A program made the translations under genes and the position numbers. A stretch of DNA of 64,000 bases, taken from Pontibacter litorisediminis (GTDB lineage Bacteria; Bacteroidota; Bacteroidia; Cytophagales; Hymenobacteraceae). This document shows positions 34,788 to 43,616 of the stretch, in pieces. The notes under the pieces were generated by a model, which had not been told where the DNA came from, did no database searches, and saw only the letters and a list, made by a program, of their open reading frames with translations. Position 1 is the stretch's first letter, and every line of letters begins with the position of its first letter. The stretch lies in contig NZ_JARDUA010000001.1 in NCBI RefSeq assembly GCF_029360645.1, positions 806,001-870,000 of the forward strand. The letters run 5' to 3'.

Positions 34788-36134
34788 GTGCGTACTCCTA
34801 CTTCTACCTTATCATTCAAAGAAACGTTCTTTATTGGCCTGATGCTGTTTGCCATCTTCTTTGGCGCCGGCAATCTTATTTTTCCCTTGTCGCTGGGCCA
34901 GGCGGCGGGCGCAAACCTAATACCTGCCATTTTAGGCTTCCTCTTAACTGGGGTTGGGCTCCCGCTGCTGGGCGTGATCGCCATTGGCATCTCTAAAAAC
35001 GAAGATGTGCAGTCGATCTCTGCTAAGGTGCACCCTGTTTTCGGGCTGCTGTTCCCGGTGGTCATCTACCTGACCATTGGCCCTCTGTTTGCGGTGCCAA
35101 GAACCGGTACCGTGTCCTATGAGATCGGTATCGTGCCTTTTTTACCTGAGGCCCTAAACGCCTCTGGCTGGGGCATGGTGCTTTATTCTGCTGTTTTTTT
35201 CGCCGTTACGTACCTGCTGGCCCTAAACCCCAGCAAAATAGTGGACAGGATTGGCAAGCTCCTGACGCCGGTGCTGCTGCTGATCCTGTTCGTGCTGCTG
35301 GCTAAAAGCGTTGGCGATCCACTCGGCAGCATTCAGGCTCCTCTGAGCGCCTACGAGGGGGCTCCCTTCTTCAAAGGTTTTCAGGAAGGGTACTTAACAA
35401 TGGATACAATTGGCTCCTTCATCTTCGGATTGATCGTGATAAACGCCATCAACGCTAAAGGGGTGAGAAGCGCTAAGCAGGTCGCGACCGTAACTGCTAC
35501 AGCGGGCTTTGTTGCCGCCGCTGGTTTGGCCATTGTCTACCTGGGGCTTGCCTACACAGGCGCAACCAGCGTAGAGGCCTTAGGGCACCTGGAGAACGGT
35601 GGTCAGATCATCACGAGCGTATCTTACAGCCAGTTCGGATTGTGGGGCAACGCTATTCTGGGGGTTGCCATTACGTTTGCCTGCCTTACCACCAGCATTG
35701 GCTTGGTGGTGGCCTGTGCCAGCTTCTTCAACAAGCTACGCCCTTCTATTTCCTATAGGACGTATGTGCTGGTTCTGACATTGGTGAGTGCCGTGATCTC
35801 AAATGTGGGCTTAACCCAAATCATTTCCTTTTCTATACCTGTGCTGGTGGCCATTTATCCGATCGTCATCGTGCTGATCGTGCTGACCTTGCTCGGTCCC
35901 CTGCTCAGGAACAGAAACGCTGTGTATACCTGGGCTGTCTTGTTTACAGGAATCGTCAGCGTATTTGACGGTGTAAAAGCAGCGGGCTTTGAGGTGGGAA
36001 TCCTTGATTTTCTTGCCGATCACCTGCCCTTGTTCGGCCTGGGCATGGGATGGCTCACGCCCGCCATTTTGGGTGGTCTGATAGGATATGCCCTTTCGTA
36101 CCGGCAGAGAGCGTATGCATTGAAGGAAGCGTAA
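34788..36134 (+). CDS. brnQ: Branched-chain amino acid carrier (BrnQ/LIVCS family)
   Basis: A 448-residue inner-membrane carrier with about twelve helices. The opening GLMLFAIFFGAGNLIFPLSLG is the LIVCS signature, followed by GPLFAVPRTGTVSYE. It should import leucine, isoleucine and valine with Na+ or H+. Translation appears to start at GTG 34788; no in-frame ATG lies between the last upstream stop and the first helix. It is probably monocistronic, with a 23-base-arm terminator after it. Confidence 0.93.
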   Translation: MRTPTSTLSFKETFFIGLMLFAIFFGAGNLIFPLSLGQAAGANLIPAILGFLLTGVGLPLLGVIAIGISKNEDVQSISAKVHPVFGLLFPVVIYLTIGPLFAVPRTGTVSYEIGIVPFLPEALNASGWGMVLYSAVFFAVTYLLALNPSKIVDRIGKLLTPVLLLILFVLLAKSVGDPLGSIQAPLSAYEGAPFFKGFQEGYLTMDTIGSFIFGLIVINAINAKGVRSAKQVATVTATAGFVAAAGLAIVYLGLAYTGATSVEALGHLENGGQIITSVSYSQFGLWGNAILGVAITFACLTTSIGLVVACASFFNKLRPSISYRTYVLVLTLVSAVISNVGLTQIISFSIPVLVAIYPIVIVLIVLTLLGPLLRNRNAVYTWAVLFTGIVSVFDGVKAAGFEVGILDFLADHLPLFGLGMGWLTPAILGGLIGYALSYRQRAYALKEA

Positions 36135-36194
36135 TTCAAGTCAAGTTCACCAAGCAAGTATAAATTGTCCCAGGGCTTGATTCCGGGATGGACT

Positions 36195-36250
36195 AAAAAA
36201 CTCCTGTTTTAGGGATATGATCAATTCTATCCCTAAAACAGGAGTTTTTT
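36195..36250. terminator. Very long perfect intrinsic terminator after brnQ
   Basis: Arms of 23 bases (36195-36217 and 36228-36250) pair perfectly around a 10-base loop, with AAAAAA on the left and TTTTTT on the right. It works in either direction. The remainder of the 315-base gap up to 36449 has no supported gene. Confidence 0.93.
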
Positions 36251-36449
36251 GTGTCTACTACTTTAAGGTATTTTAGGCTTTCCTCCTCCTCTAAAATCGA
36301 CGGCTGCTGGATAAGAGGCTCTGGAAACAGCATCGCTCCCGCACGTCTTCCTGCTGCCCTGCCATCGAGGCTACTCTACATTAGCTTTTTCGTCTTAAAG
36401 CAAGGGTAAGAAAGCAGCAAAGTTTCGGAGCAGCAGGGTAAGGCTTAGG

Positions 36450-36707
36450 CTACAGTCCGAGCACCTCTCTCACATCTATTGCCTCCACGTAGGGCTCCAG
36501 CACGGCCAGGGCGTTAGCTGACTTCCTAAAGGTACTGATTACCTGCGCATCCCCTCCCGCCCAAACTTCTACAAAGGTATTGTTCAAGGTATAAAGCGTT
36601 ACCGTCCAATTGTTAAAATGGCGTTGGGCAAGGATGATACCGTCTTTGGCTAGCGTTTCGGCCTGGTTCCGCAGCGGGAGCCGTTCAAACATGGAATGTT
36701 CCAGCAT
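36450..36707 (-). CDS. Small conserved-looking hypothetical protein
   Basis: An 85-residue protein I do not recognise. It has alternating beta and alpha character (GIILAQRHFNNWTVTLYTLNNTFVEVWAG), no signal peptide and no membrane segment. Codon use is like its neighbours, and it stands alone after the brnQ terminator with an AT-rich upstream region containing CAAATTTG, near to a -7 element. An internal ATG at residue 6 is an alternative start. I think it is a real gene but give no function. Confidence 0.6.
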   Translation of the reverse strand: MLEHSMFERLPLRNQAETLAKDGIILAQRHFNNWTVTLYTLNNTFVEVWAGGDAQVISTFRKSANALAVLEPYVEAIDVREVLGL

Positions 36708-37078
36708 ACATAGTCTGTTCTAGTGCACTTTCTGATAAGTGCATTCAGTGCAAATTTGTTTCCTTTTCCCCTGATTTATACCTCAAAAGGTATCAGCCTG
36801 CCAACTCCCATGGTCCCGTCTCCCCGCAAGGGTTGAAGCTCTTTACGAAGTATATTGCTCCCTGCATCACAGTTCATAAACCAGAAGAAGCCACGGGAAC
36901 ACACCAAGATTACGCCGCCTAAATCACAGTCTGCGCACGCCTTGTTTGTTATCGCTTCAAGGCTTCTTATCTTCACTTCCTGGGGTGACACAGGTTTCTG
37001 CTTAGCTGCTGTTAAACCTTCCCGCCCGAGAGTCCTCTAATGGTAAATGACTATATATTTATTCTTAAACTAACCCTT
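36708..37078. other. Gap between the small hypothetical gene and the M28-type peptidase
   Basis: These 371 bases lie between divergent genes and should hold both promoters. An open frame of 71 codons on the minus strand (36776-36991) starts with GTG and has two Cys-rich segments, but I have no independent support for it. No stem-loop or known RNA is apparent. Confidence 0.4.
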
Positions 37079-38632
37079 ATGAAAAGAAAAGTTTACGCTT
37101 TTGCCTTTTTCCTGCTGCTGAGCGGAAGCCTGGCGCAGGCGCAGGTAAAAGACCCTGTGGTGGAAAGCATCGTTAAGGAGGCGAATGAGAACTCGCAGCT
37201 GGAGGTGCTGGCCCATGAGCTGCTGGACGGTGTGGGGCCCCGCCTGGTGGGCACCCCGGAAATGCAAAAAGCCCACGAGTGGGCCGTGGCAAAGTATAAA
37301 AGCTGGGGTATTGACGCACGCAACGAGCAGTGGGGCGAGTGGCGCGGCTGGCAGCGTGGCGTAACGCACGTGGACATGGTGCACCCGCGCGTGCAGTCTT
37401 TGGAGGCAACGCAGCTGGCCTGGAGCCCGGGCACTAAAAGCAAAGGAGTAACCGCAGAGGTGATTATGCTGCCCGATGTGCAGGACTCTGTGGCTTTCAA
37501 GCGCTGGCTGCCCAACGTGAAGGGTAAGATCGTGATGATCTCGATGCCACAGCCAACCGGCCGCCCGGACTACAACTGGGAGGAGTTTGCCACCAAAGAG
37601 TCGCTGGAAAAAATGAAGCAGCACCGTGACTCGCTGAACGAAGCCTGGTCGGCGCGTATGAAGAAGACAGGCTACAACAGCCGCACTTTGCCGCCGGTGC
37701 TGGAGCAGACTGGTGCTGTTGGTGTGGTTATCTCTAACTGGTCGCGGGGCTTTGGCGTGAACAAGATTTTTGGCGCCTACACCAAGAAAATCCCAAGCAT
37801 TGACATGGCCCTGGAGGACTACGGCATGCTGTACCGCTTGGCAGCGTCTGGGCAGAAGCCACAGATCAAAATTCAGGCGGAGTCTAAGAACCTGAAGAAT
37901 GCCCCTACCTTCAACACGGTTGCCGAGATCAAAGGCACGGAGAAGCCAGAGGAGTATGTGATTCTTTCGGCCCACTTCGACTCTTGGGACGGTGGCACCG
38001 GCGCTACCGATAACGGCACCGGCACGATTGTGATGATGGAGGCCATGCGCATCCTGAAAAAGCTATACCCTAACCCAAAACGCACCATACTGGCTGGCCA
38101 CTGGGGCAGCGAGGAACAAGGCCTGAACGGCTCACGCGCGTTCGTAGCCGACCATCCGGAGATCGTGAAGAACACGCAGGCTGTTTTTAACCAGGATAAC
38201 GGCACCGGCCGCGTGGTAAACATCTCCGGTCAGGGCTTCCTGCACGCTTACGATTTCATGGGCCGCTGGCTGAGCGCCGCACCTGGCGAGATCACCAGCC
38301 AGATTGAGACCCACTATCCTGGCTTTCCGGGAGGCGGCGGCTCTGACCATGCCTCCTTTGTGGCGGCTGGCGTACCTGCTTTCATGCTGAGCTCGCTCAA
38401 CTGGTCTTATGGCACCTACACCTGGCACACAAACCGCGACACCTACGATAAGATCGTGTTCGACGATGTGCGCAGCAACGCCATACTGGTAGCCATACTT
38501 GCCTACATGGCCAGCGAAGACCCTGAAATGGCTAACCGCGAGCGCATCAAGCTCCCGATTGATACCAGAACCGGAGAGCAGCGCACCTGGCCTGCCTTGC
38601 GTGAGCCAACCCGCAAAGGCGGCCTCGACTAA
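37079..38632 (+). CDS. M28-type (M20/M25/M40-like) exported metallopeptidase
   Basis: A 517-residue exopeptidase. The signal peptide is MKRKVYAFAFFLLLSGSLAQAQ. The zinc ligands can be followed: H and D in LSAHFDSWDGG, D in ATDNGTG, the EE pair in GHWGSEEQGLNGS, D in NQDNGTG and H in GGGSDHASF. An inserted region (about 130-260) is the PA-like or lid part of the family. It probably degrades peptides in the periplasm. ATG 37079 begins the signal; ATG 37040 is also in frame but would place charged residues before it. A terminator follows at 38658. Confidence 0.93.
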   Translation: MKRKVYAFAFFLLLSGSLAQAQVKDPVVESIVKEANENSQLEVLAHELLDGVGPRLVGTPEMQKAHEWAVAKYKSWGIDARNEQWGEWRGWQRGVTHVDMVHPRVQSLEATQLAWSPGTKSKGVTAEVIMLPDVQDSVAFKRWLPNVKGKIVMISMPQPTGRPDYNWEEFATKESLEKMKQHRDSLNEAWSARMKKTGYNSRTLPPVLEQTGAVGVVISNWSRGFGVNKIFGAYTKKIPSIDMALEDYGMLYRLAASGQKPQIKIQAESKNLKNAPTFNTVAEIKGTEKPEEYVILSAHFDSWDGGTGATDNGTGTIVMMEAMRILKKLYPNPKRTILAGHWGSEEQGLNGSRAFVADHPEIVKNTQAVFNQDNGTGRVVNISGQGFLHAYDFMGRWLSAAPGEITSQIETHYPGFPGGGGSDHASFVAAGVPAFMLSSLNWSYGTYTWHTNRDTYDKIVFDDVRSNAILVAILAYMASEDPEMANRERIKLPIDTRTGEQRTWPALREPTRKGGLD

Positions 38633-38657
38633 GCGCCCAGACAAATACCTCTATCTG

Positions 38658-38689
38658 AAAAAGGCTGCCTGCACAGGTAGCCTTTTTTT
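38658..38689 (+). terminator. Intrinsic terminator after the M28-type peptidase
   Basis: AAAAAGGCTGCC and GGTAGCCTTTTTTT form a stem around a small loop, followed by a seven-T run. Confidence 0.9.
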
Positions 38690-38753
38690 GTAAAGCTGAC
38701 ATAACTCACCTTAAACACTGACCAGGCGCATATTTTCAGGCTTGTGCCAGCAT

Positions 38754-38761
38754 TATCTTTG
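38754..38761 (+). promoter_or_regulatory. Candidate -7 element for the universal stress gene
   Basis: TATCTTTG matches TAnnTTTG and lies 55 bases before the ATG at 38817. A -33 match is not clear. Confidence 0.5.
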
Positions 38762-38816
38762 TAAAGTGTTGTAGCAAAGCCAAGCAACTGTACAGGTAAA
38801 TAAAAAAGGTAGTGCC

Positions 38817-39728
38817 ATGAAAACGATTTTAGTGCCCATAGATTACTCGAACAACTCCCGCAACGCGCTGGCCTATGCCTTGGAGATAGCGCGCGTGACT
38901 GGTGCGGAGCTGGTCCTTTTTCATGCCTTCTACCCTATCATGACACCGCCGGCAAGCCTGAATGCCACCGATGTCATACTGGCGCTGGAGGAAGGCAAGG
39001 CTCGTTCCCTGGAGGATTTCGGCCGGATCAACTTAGCCGAGATTGGCACAGCCAACGGCCACCTGGGCGCTTATAAAAACCTGCGACTGAAAGCTGTGGC
39101 CAAAATGGGCGGCTCGTATGAGATGATCCTGGAGGCAATTAGACAGCAGGAGGCAGAGCTGGTGGTAATGGGTATGCAGGGCGGTGGCGCCCTAAGCCAG
39201 GCGCTGCTGGGCAGCAATACGATCTCTGTGATGCAGGAAAGCAAAGTACCCATACTTGCCGTGCCCGAAAACATCCCATTCCACCGCTTTGAAAAGGTGT
39301 TGTTTGCCACCAACCTGAGCAAAATGCCCGCCACCGCCGACCTGGAGCCCCTGCGTGATTTTGTGATGGCATTCCAGGCAAAACTGCATGTGCTGCACCT
39401 CTACCGCAACAACCTTCAGCTCGCCAGCTTTGATCCACACATGGCGCAGGAGCAGCTAGCAGCCAAGCTACAGGGAATCGAGATGTCGTTTGCCTATGAT
39501 ATCAGCGAAGAGGTGGCCAGTGACATACAGCAGCATATACAGGAGCTACAGGCCGACCTGCTGGTGCTTATTCCGCAGCGCCACAACTTTCTGGAGCGCC
39601 TATTGAACAAGAGCGTGACCGGCAAGATAACGGCGCACCCACTGGTCCCCCTGCTGGCCCTTCCGGCTTCTACCCTAACCTACAACCAAAGCATAGAGAG
39701 TGGGCAGAAAATAGCCACCCCGAGCTAA
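38817..39728 (+). CDS. Universal stress protein with two Usp domains
   Basis: A 303-residue cytoplasmic protein. The first Usp domain (about 1-150) starts MKTILVPIDYSNNSRNALAYA and ends with the nucleotide-binding-type segment VVMGMQGGGALSQALLGSNT. The second (about 155-285) starts KVLFATNLSKMP and is more diverged. Such tandem Usp proteins respond to stress or nutrient limitation in Bacteroidota; the exact role is unknown. It is flanked by a terminator upstream and has its own -7 element. Confidence 0.92.
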   Translation: MKTILVPIDYSNNSRNALAYALEIARVTGAELVLFHAFYPIMTPPASLNATDVILALEEGKARSLEDFGRINLAEIGTANGHLGAYKNLRLKAVAKMGGSYEMILEAIRQQEAELVVMGMQGGGALSQALLGSNTISVMQESKVPILAVPENIPFHRFEKVLFATNLSKMPATADLEPLRDFVMAFQAKLHVLHLYRNNLQLASFDPHMAQEQLAAKLQGIEMSFAYDISEEVASDIQQHIQELQADLLVLIPQRHNFLERLLNKSVTGKITAHPLVPLLALPASTLTYNQSIESGQKIATPS

Positions 39729-39872
39729 ACGCCGCATTTTGCATTCAAAACGATTGCATCCAAAGCCCGTACTAATGTAAATTAGCAGCGCCTTTGGCCC
39801 TGAAACAGTGTTTTATCTGCTACAGGGCCAAAGGCGTGAATATTTTTACGATTACAGTGTTATAAGCACACC

Positions 39873-40283
39873 ATGATTCAAGAGCTTGTCAACCCTTTTG
39901 GCCGCGTATATATTACCATTGACACGAACAGCAAAAACAAGTGGGTGCATGTAAAATGGATGGGCTATCTGACGGAGGAGAACATCAAGGCAGGGGCCGC
40001 GGCCTATACAAAAGCCCTCGCCGATGCGGGTTATAACTGTGTGTTAAATGATACGCGCCTGATTATTGGTAGCTGGGACCACTCCATGAACTGGGTGGTG
40101 AACGAGTGGGCACCACGTGCCGCCCGTGCCGGCCTCAAGCATTTCGCCATGATCACAACCCCGGAAACCTTTGCCGGGTCCTCGGCGGCTAATTTCTACA
40201 ACAGCCTGAAGGCCTTCGAGGCGAAGGTTTTTGATGACATAAGTGAGGCGCAGGCGTGGCTACGGCAATACTCGCTGGCGTAG
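39873..40283 (+). CDS. STAS/SpoIIAA-like domain protein
   Basis: A 136-residue cytoplasmic protein with a SpoIIAA-like or STAS fold: a strand-helix pattern from WVHVKWMGYLTEENIKAG through VLNDTRLIIGSWDHSMNW to FDDISEAQAWLRQ at the end. In Bacteroidota such single-domain proteins are common and of unknown role. It lies 144 bases after the universal stress gene in the same direction, possibly with its own promoter. Confidence 0.75.
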   Translation: MIQELVNPFGRVYITIDTNSKNKWVHVKWMGYLTEENIKAGAAAYTKALADAGYNCVLNDTRLIIGSWDHSMNWVVNEWAPRAARAGLKHFAMITTPETFAGSSAANFYNSLKAFEAKVFDDISEAQAWLRQYSLA

Positions 40284-40361
40284 CAACCCGCTACTATACT
40301 TTGCAAAAGAACCAAGATCAGAATATTCGGCAAGCGCTTAGGTATCGCTCCGCTATTCCTG

Positions 40362-40369
40362 TATTTTTG
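40362..40369 (+). promoter_or_regulatory. Candidate -7 element for the first pseudouridine synthase
   Basis: TATTTTTG matches TAnnTTTG, 54 bases before the ATG at 40424. No good -33 is visible. Confidence 0.5.
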
Positions 40370-40423
40370 CACCTTACGTAGTGGGCTATACCTCACTAGC
40401 AGCCACTCTAGCCTTGCCACCAC

Positions 40424-41401
40424 ATGGAAGCCATCAGATTAAACAAATTCATCAGCGACTCCGGCTACTGCTCCCGCCGCGAGGCCGACAAAATGATAGA
40501 GCAGGGGCGCGTCACCGTGAATGGCAAAAGACCAGAGGTGGGCGCTAAAGTAACATCCCGGGACAAAGTACGCGTAGACGGTAATCTGCTGGAAGTTGAC
40601 GCCGTGGAACCAGTATACTTGCTTCTCAACAAGCCTCCGGGCATCGAGACCACCACGGATACCTCACAGAAAGACAACATCGTTAGCTTCACCAATTACC
40701 CGGAGCGCATCTTCCCGGTTGGCCGGCTGGACAAAGATTCCGAGGGCCTGATCATCCTCACCAACAACGGCGACATCGTTAACAAAATCCTGCGGGCCGG
40801 CAACAAGCACGAGAAGGAGTACATCGTAACGGTGGACAAGCCCATTAACCAAGAGTTTGTGGAACGGATGAGCCAAGGCGTTTCCATACTTGGAGTGAAC
40901 ACCCGCAAATGCTTTGTGGAGCAGTTGGGGCCGAGTAAGTTCCGGATTATACTTACCCAAGGCATGAACCGCCAGATTCGCCGCATGTGCGAGGCACTGG
41001 GATACGAAGTACAAACCCTGCAGCGCACGCGCATCATGCACCTTTCGCTAAGCAAGATACCGCTGGGCCAGTGGCGCAACATGACCGATGCCGAGGTAGC
41101 CGAAATGATGCGCCTGGTAGAGCACTCCTCTAAAACCGAGGACGCCTCCACAGCCAAAAAAGCTTTACCGTCTGCTGCTCCCGCCAAAAGCAAAAAGCCA
41201 AGCGCCAAAAGCAGCTCCTCTCCCACTGGCAGGCCCAGCAGGGCAGGCGGAGCCCCCAAAAGTGGTAAAAGCTCAGCATCCGGCAAGCGCGACAAGCCTA
41301 AAAGCTCCAGTAGCGCGAGGGGCTCCAGAGGGGCAGCCAAAGGCAGCACCGGTGGCGGCCGTGGCTCCAAAGGGGCGGCTAAGGGTGGCCGAAGAAGGTA
41401 A
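40424..41401 (+). CDS. rluF: 23S rRNA pseudouridine synthase, RluF type
   Basis: A 325-residue enzyme of the RsuA/RluF group. An S4 RNA-binding domain covers about 3-60 ([17 protein letters not shown]). The catalytic motif is [10 protein letters not shown] with D103, and later come [17 protein letters not shown] and the RluF-like end [11 protein letters not shown]. RluF isomerises a uridine in 23S rRNA. After about residue 235 the protein has a long Lys/Ser/Ala/Gly-rich tail, disordered and basic, probably aiding RNA binding. It is followed after 109 bases by a paralogue. Confidence 0.92.
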   Translation: MEAIRLNKFISDSGYCSRREADKMIEQGRVTVNGKRPEVGAKVTSRDKVRVDGNLLEVDAVEPVYLLLNKPPGIETTTDTSQKDNIVSFTNYPERIFPVGRLDKDSEGLIILTNNGDIVNKILRAGNKHEKEYIVTVDKPINQEFVERMSQGVSILGVNTRKCFVEQLGPSKFRIILTQGMNRQIRRMCEALGYEVQTLQRTRIMHLSLSKIPLGQWRNMTDAEVAEMMRLVEHSSKTEDASTAKKALPSAAPAKSKKPSAKSSSSPTGRPSRAGGAPKSGKSSASGKRDKPKSSSSARGSRGAAKGSTGGGRGSKGAAKGGRRR

Positions 41402-41424
41402 TAGGTTTAGCAATCCTTTTCCCG

Positions 41425-41432
41425 TAATTTTG
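41425..41432 (+). promoter_or_regulatory. Candidate -7 element for the second pseudouridine synthase
   Basis: TAATTTTG matches TAnnTTTG, 78 bases before the ATG at 41511, suggesting the paralogue can be transcribed on its own. Confidence 0.5.
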
Positions 41433-41510
41433 GCCTTACATTTAAACCAGGCGTAACCAAACACGGCAGAACTCACTACACATACTTGCCAACCAGCGCC
41501 ACTACACACC

Positions 41511-42506
41511 ATGGAACCAAAGCGATTAAATAAATTCATCAGCGACTCGGGCTTTTGCTCGCGCCGCGAGGCCGACCGTCTGATTGAGGAGGAACGGGTA
41601 ACGGTAAACGGCAAACAGCCGGAGCCGGGCATGAAAGTGACTCCCAAAGACAAGGTACGCATAGACGATCAGTTGCTGAACGTGCGGGAGGAAGAGGCTG
41701 TTTTCCTGCTGCTCAACAAGCCTTCCGGCATGTCGGCCACGGCAGACATGGGCGTGCGCGACAACGTGGTGCGGGCCATTAACTACCCCGCCTCGCTGCA
41801 GCCCATTGGCCAGCTCGACCGCGAGGCTGAGGGCGTGCTGTTCCTGAGCAACGACGGGGACCTGGTGCGCAAGCTCACGAAGGCGGATAACAAGTATGAG
41901 AAGGAGTATGTCGTAACAGTGGATAAGCTGATCTCCCCGGAATTTATCGCCAAGCTGATAGGCGGCGGTGAGACCGAAAGCGGCGAAAAGCTACAGAAAA
42001 CATTCATAGCGAAGGAGGGCTCTACGCGGTTCCGTATCATACTGAAGCCTAACACCAACCACAACATTAAGCGCATGTGCGAGGATCTGGGCTACAAGGT
42101 GGTGCACCTGGAGCGGGTGCGCATCGAGACCTTTACGCTGACCAAACTGCCAACCGGCCATTGGCGCAAACTCAGCCCAGCCGACGTGGAGGCACTGGCA
42201 AGTATAGCCAGCAGAGGCGGCTCGGGCAGTAAAGGCAAAGAAACAGGTGCAGGCGCGCGCGGTGGCGCAAGGGTGGGCAAAAGCAAGCCCAAGGACTTTG
42301 GCAAGGATACAGGGTTCCCGGAAAGGAGAGGCTCTGGAGGGGCACGCGTAGGGAAAAGCAAACCCGGAGGAGCAGCGCCAGCCAAAAAGTTCTCCGGCCC
42401 CAAAGCCGACAGCCGTGGCACAAAAGGCGGAGCCAAGCCAGCCCCGAAAGGAGGTGCGGGCAAAGGCACAGCAGCAGCCAAAGGCAGAACAAACAGAGGC
42501 CGCTAG
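41511..42506 (+). CDS. RluF-type pseudouridine synthase paralogue with altered active-site motif
   Basis: A 331-residue tandem paralogue of the previous gene; the first 110 residues align without gaps. The S4 domain is intact ([17 protein letters not shown]). The catalytic aspartate D103 remains, but the arginine before it is glutamine (GQLD instead of GRLD), and the GMNRQIRRM motif reads PNTNHNIKRM. The C-terminal tail (about 235-331) is again Lys/Gly/Ala-rich and basic. It may have a different target or reduced activity. A perfect terminator follows. Confidence 0.85.
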   Translation: MEPKRLNKFISDSGFCSRREADRLIEEERVTVNGKQPEPGMKVTPKDKVRIDDQLLNVREEEAVFLLLNKPSGMSATADMGVRDNVVRAINYPASLQPIGQLDREAEGVLFLSNDGDLVRKLTKADNKYEKEYVVTVDKLISPEFIAKLIGGGETESGEKLQKTFIAKEGSTRFRIILKPNTNHNIKRMCEDLGYKVVHLERVRIETFTLTKLPTGHWRKLSPADVEALASIASRGGSGSKGKETGAGARGGARVGKSKPKDFGKDTGFPERRGSGGARVGKSKPGGAAPAKKFSGPKADSRGTKGGAKPAPKGGAGKGTAAAKGRTNRGR

Positions 42507-42522
42507 GCTCCATTTTATACTT

Positions 42523-42567
42523 AAAACAGCAGCCCCTGCCATACATCATGGCAGGGGCTGCTGTTTT
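42523..42567. terminator. Perfect intrinsic terminator between convergent genes
   Basis: Arms AAAACAGCAGCCCCTGCCAT (42523-42542) and its exact complement (42548-42567) enclose a 5-base loop, with A-runs and T-runs outside. It serves the pseudouridine synthase (+) and possibly the pirin gene (-). Confidence 0.93.
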
Positions 42568-42659
42568 ATTTCCGGTTGTTACTGTTAGTAGATGCGACGC
42601 TTGTTGCTATTTACTTAACATAATTATACAACTACTAAATCGACTACCCTTTTAGCTTG

Positions 42660-43520
42660 TTAGTCCCAGCTCTCCCAGCTGCCCATTTTGCCCTGCTGGT
42701 AATCGCGGAAGGCCTGGTGTATCTCTTCCTCGGTGTTCATCACGAACGGTCCTTGGGCCACCACTGGCTCGTTAAACGGCTTGGCATGCCCAAAGAGAAT
42801 GTAGCTGTTTTCCAGCGCCTCCACCTGCACTTCTTCTCCATAGTAGGAGAACTCCACCAGGTTTAGTTTCGCTACCTTCTCACCGTTTACTTTTACCGAG
42901 CCGCGCACCACGTAAAAGAAGATGTTGCGCTCTGCTGCTACCGAGGTGGTAAAGCGCCCCCCCTCCTGCAGTTCTATACTGGCCATGTGGATATCGCTCA
43001 GCGACGGGATCGGGCCTTTGGTGTCGCGCCAGCTGCCGGATACCACGTTTACTTTTACCTTGCCGCCGTCCTCCGTAACGGTGGGTATACTTTCCTTTTG
43101 CAGCCCGGTATAGGTAGGTTCCGTCATTTTATACTTGGCAGGCAGGTTAAACCACAGTTGCAGTATTTCCAGCGGGCCACCCTCCTGCTTAAACTTCTCG
43201 GAGGATACTTCCGCATGAATCAGGCCGCGGCCAGCCGTCATCCACTGCACCCCGCCCGCCTGTATCACGTCTTTCCCGCCGCCGGTGTCCTGGTGCGTGA
43301 TGTCGCCATCAAGTATAAAGGTAAGGGTTTCGAAGCCACGGTGCGGGTGCGGCCCGAACGGGAGCCCCCGGTTGTTGGGCTTGTACACCTGCGGACCATG
43401 GTGGTTCAGGAACAGGAACGGATCGATATAATCCACAGTATTGGTAGGCAAAGCCCGGTAGGTCACCAGGTCGTCAATAGGTGCGCTTACGGCTTTATGT
43501 ATTTTTTTGATCTTTCTCAT
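42660..43520 (-). CDS. Pirin family protein
   Basis: A 286-residue bicupin. The N-terminal cupin has the metal-binding HPHRGFET motif (H, H) and HAEV downstream, which supply the His and Glu ligands of pirins. Some bacterial pirins have quercetinase activity, others are regulators or stress proteins. The C-terminal cupin (about 165-280) has NIFFYVVRGSVKVNGE. It is on its own between convergent and parallel neighbours. Confidence 0.93.
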   Translation of the reverse strand: MRKIKKIHKAVSAPIDDLVTYRALPTNTVDYIDPFLFLNHHGPQVYKPNNRGLPFGPHPHRGFETLTFILDGDITHQDTGGGKDVIQAGGVQWMTAGRGLIHAEVSSEKFKQEGGPLEILQLWFNLPAKYKMTEPTYTGLQKESIPTVTEDGGKVKVNVVSGSWRDTKGPIPSLSDIHMASIELQEGGRFTTSVAAERNIFFYVVRGSVKVNGEKVAKLNLVEFSYYGEEVQVEALENSYILFGHAKPFNEPVVAQGPFVMNTEEEIHQAFRDYQQGKMGSWESWD

Positions 43521-43616
43521 CCTTTTGAATTAATGTAGATACACTAATTTAACAACTCCTAAAGTACCGTACAGGTTTTAGGTATTGTATACTTCTGCCA
43601 AAGCCACCTTCCGCAC

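Noticed and set aside
36776..36991. 71-codon minus-strand frame between the small hypothetical gene and the M28-type peptidase
   Set aside because: GTG start, no domain and no ribosome or promoter support. It remains possible but is not called.
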